Shown: positions 62,541 through 64,000 of the stretch, piece after piece
Numbering within the stretch: position 1 is the stretch's first letter
Layout of the letters: every line of letters starts with the position of its first letter
Source: an uncultured beta proteobacterium
GTDB taxonomy: Bacteria > Pseudomonadota > Gammaproteobacteria > Burkholderiales > SG8-39
Assembly: GCA_903859155.1 (NCBI GenBank)
Contig: CAIOLO010000100.1
Coordinates: 31,317 to 95,316 of the forward strand
Direction: 5' to 3'
DNA: 64,000 nt
Made by a program: the position numbers and the translations under genes
Notes under the pieces: model-generated
Seen by the model: only the letters and a program-made list of their open reading frames with translations
Databases searched by the model: none
What the model was told of the DNA's origin: nothing

Positions 62541-63740
62541 TCAACCGACTTCGATGATCTTTTTCGGAATCTTGTGAATGCTCTCGCCTGCGCCCTTGGG
62601 CCCGATAATGTAATTGTCGGTGTTGGTCATGAACAGCCGCTCATTCATGATTCCCGGATGCACCACGATGTTCATGTTCTCGATGATCGGCAGCGGTTCG
62701 TCGTTGCGGATCAAGGGCCGCTCCACCATGTCGTAGCCCTGCCCGTGGCAATACAGGCGCTTTTCCTCGGCCAGGCCGCGGCTCTTCATGAATACGTTGT
62801 GGGCCGCATACACGTCTTTGCAACTGGCACCCGGAACCAGACGCTTGAGCGAATTTTCCTGCGCCTCCAGGACCTGGCCCAGCGCATCCTGAAGTTCCTG
62901 CGAGGCCTTGCCGAGAACGAAGGTGCGCGACAGTTCCGCAAACATGCCGCCGGGACCGTTGTTCTCGATCAGCAGGGTAAAGGTATCGCCCTTCTGCATG
63001 GTCCGCGCCTGCTGTGCACGCGGCATGAACCGTGCGGGGCTCCCGGGCGAGGCCGAGGAACAAAGAAAAATTCCCTGCTCGCTGCCCTGCAACTGGCCAT
63101 GGTATTGGGCAAACGCCGCCACCTCGAAATCCTTCATCCCGGGCTTGACATGTGCCTGCACTTTTCGCATGACATCATCCTGCATGGCGGCGGTGCGACG
63201 GATCATGTCGAGCTCTTCTGCGCTCTTTACCACCTTGATCAGGTCGACCATGTCGGTGGCATCGACGAATTTGACGCCCTTGGACTCCGACTTCACGGTG
63301 TCGACGATGCCGTGGTACATGCCCGCCGGGCAAACCATGCCGACCGTCTTGTAACCCGACTGGTTGATTTCGCGCGCGATCAACTCGCCATCGTAGCGGC
63401 CGGTGTATTCGACGCCGCCCGGATAGCTGGGTGTGAAAACCTTCTTCCCAACGCCGCGGTTCGCCGTGTCTTTGCCGTCAAGGCTCGCCATTGCGTTGAA
63501 GGGCCCCTGCTCGCAAACCGTCATCAGTCCTTCCAGAGGAAAAACCGCCGAACGCGGATAGCCGTTATTGGCCGGCAAGCCGGTGAACCACCGGATGGTG
63601 CCGTTCATCCAGTCCTGGGAACCCGACACCACCAGCGCATCAATGCCCTGCTCGCGCATCTTGGCGCGTGTTGCCGCCCAACGCCGGTTCAGCTCTGCAT
63701 CGGATACGGGGTTACATACGCGCTCTTCGGCTGCCGACAT
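62541..63740 (-). CDS. M24/creatinase-family protein with altered metal site
   Basis: The 399-residue protein (AGGAGGAG before ATG 63740) has an N-domain with ALVVSGSQDWMNGTIRWFTG and YPRSAVFPLEG, and a C-domain with KSAEELDMIRRTAAMQDDVM, GDTFTLLIENNGPGGMFAEL, SRTFVLG, CHGQGYDMVERPLI and MNIVVHPGIMNERLFMTN. The expected two Asp are Glu and Glu/Ala-like, and the last Glu region is NTDNYIIG; only the CHGQG His is clear. It is therefore likely a creatinase-like, metal-free or atypical hydrolase. It lies between tRNA-Val and thrS. Confidence 0.8.
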   Translation of the reverse strand: MSAAEERVCNPVSDAELNRRWAATRAKMREQGIDALVVSGSQDWMNGTIRWFTGLPANNGYPRSAVFPLEGLMTVCEQGPFNAMASLDGKDTANRGVGKKVFTPSYPGGVEYTGRYDGELIAREINQSGYKTVGMVCPAGMYHGIVDTVKSESKGVKFVDATDMVDLIKVVKSAEELDMIRRTAAMQDDVMRKVQAHVKPGMKDFEVAAFAQYHGQLQGSEQGIFLCSSASPGSPARFMPRAQQARTMQKGDTFTLLIENNGPGGMFAELSRTFVLGKASQELQDALGQVLEAQENSLKRLVPGASCKDVYAAHNVFMKSRGLAEEKRLYCHGQGYDMVERPLIRNDEPLPIIENMNIVVHPGIMNERLFMTNTDNYIIGPKGAGESIHKIPKKIIEVG

Positions 63741-63859
63741 AACTACTCCTCCTGGAAACGAAACTAGTCAGTGAATAGGTAAACCGGCTGCGCCATCACA
63801 GCCGAACCAAACTATGAACAACGTCTGTCATGCAACGGATAGACCGTCGCGAAAAGGTC

Positions 63860-63936
63860 TGGTAGGCGCGATTGGATTCGAACCAACGACCCCCACCATG
63901 TCAAGGTGATGCTCTAACCAACTGAGCTACGCGCCT
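63860..63936 (-). tRNA. tRNA-Val (anticodon GAC)
   Basis: The 77-base minus-strand cloverleaf has acceptor AGGCGCG/CGCGCCT, D arm TAGCTCAGTTGGTTAGAGC, anticodon loop TTGACAT (GAC), a GGGGTC variable region, T loop TTCGAAT and encoded ACCA. It heads the thrS region. Confidence 0.97.
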
Positions 63937-64000
63937 AGGAGTTCGTTCCGGAGACGCGTCAGCGCTCCAGCCTGCTCACCGGAACGGCTGCTAAGCCCGC

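Overview
The window is about 62 per cent GC by eye and looks like the chromosome of a betaproteobacterium, most likely Burkholderiales. Two things suggest this. The translation block runs tRNA-Val, thrS, infC, rpmI, rplT, pheS, pheT, ihfA, merR in an order known from that class. There is also an unusual number of Bug/TctC-type periplasmic solute receptors: five intact genes and two remnants. Species assignment is inference; no marker gene was compared.

Layout. 1-15.8 kb: the end of an AlgH-like gene, an ABM monooxygenase, a P2-type cation ATPase, a small toxin-antitoxin patch (brnTA with DUF2442 and PIN remnants), the MoxR/DUF58/TgpA operon, a lipoprotein with an HExxH motif, murI, then a UbiD decarboxylase and a CocE-type hydrolase diverging from a GMC oxidoreductase. 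15.8-36.8 kb: an accessory zone of broken genes. It holds a deleted DUF4143 ATPase behind a 22-bp operator-like array, a frameshifted hicBA, a beheaded leucine-rich-repeat gene, an intact HigBA-like pair, a tRNA 3' remnant, a truncated IS1634-type transposase, IS66 and IS91 remnants, two truncated Bug genes, three copies of a ~149-bp dispersed repeat, and two partial copies of one M24-like gene. Between the wreckage lie intact catabolic cassettes: flavoprotein plus Bug; M20 hydrolase; amidase; Bug plus UbiD plus EthD-like plus TIGR04076; and an M24 pair. 36.8-47.6 kb: VapBC, three more Bug receptors around an acetoacetate-decarboxylase-like gene and a frameshifted cupin, then exonuclease III, a small Ala/Pro lipoprotein, a 2OG-Fe oxygenase, a hydroxyacyl-CoA dehydrogenase and an SDR. 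47.7-51.0 kb: four tandem cyclase-family genes arranged B-A-B-A. 51.1-54.7 kb: DUF4189, tRNA-Pro, O-acetylhomoserine sulfhydrylase and methionine gamma-lyase. 54.8-63.9 kb: the translation block, with an M24 gene between thrS and tRNA-Val.

How it works together. The catabolic cassettes share a scheme: a Bug receptor would capture an organic acid and neighbouring amidases, decarboxylases, oxidoreductases or hydrolases would process it. No membrane partner for the Bug proteins (TctAB or other) lies in the window, so they must work with transporters encoded elsewhere or have another role. The substrates cannot be read from sequence. The strongest candidates for something new are the paired cyclase genes with divergent metal sites, the paired metal-ligand-poor M24 proteins, and the 149-bp repeat that abuts truncated genes.
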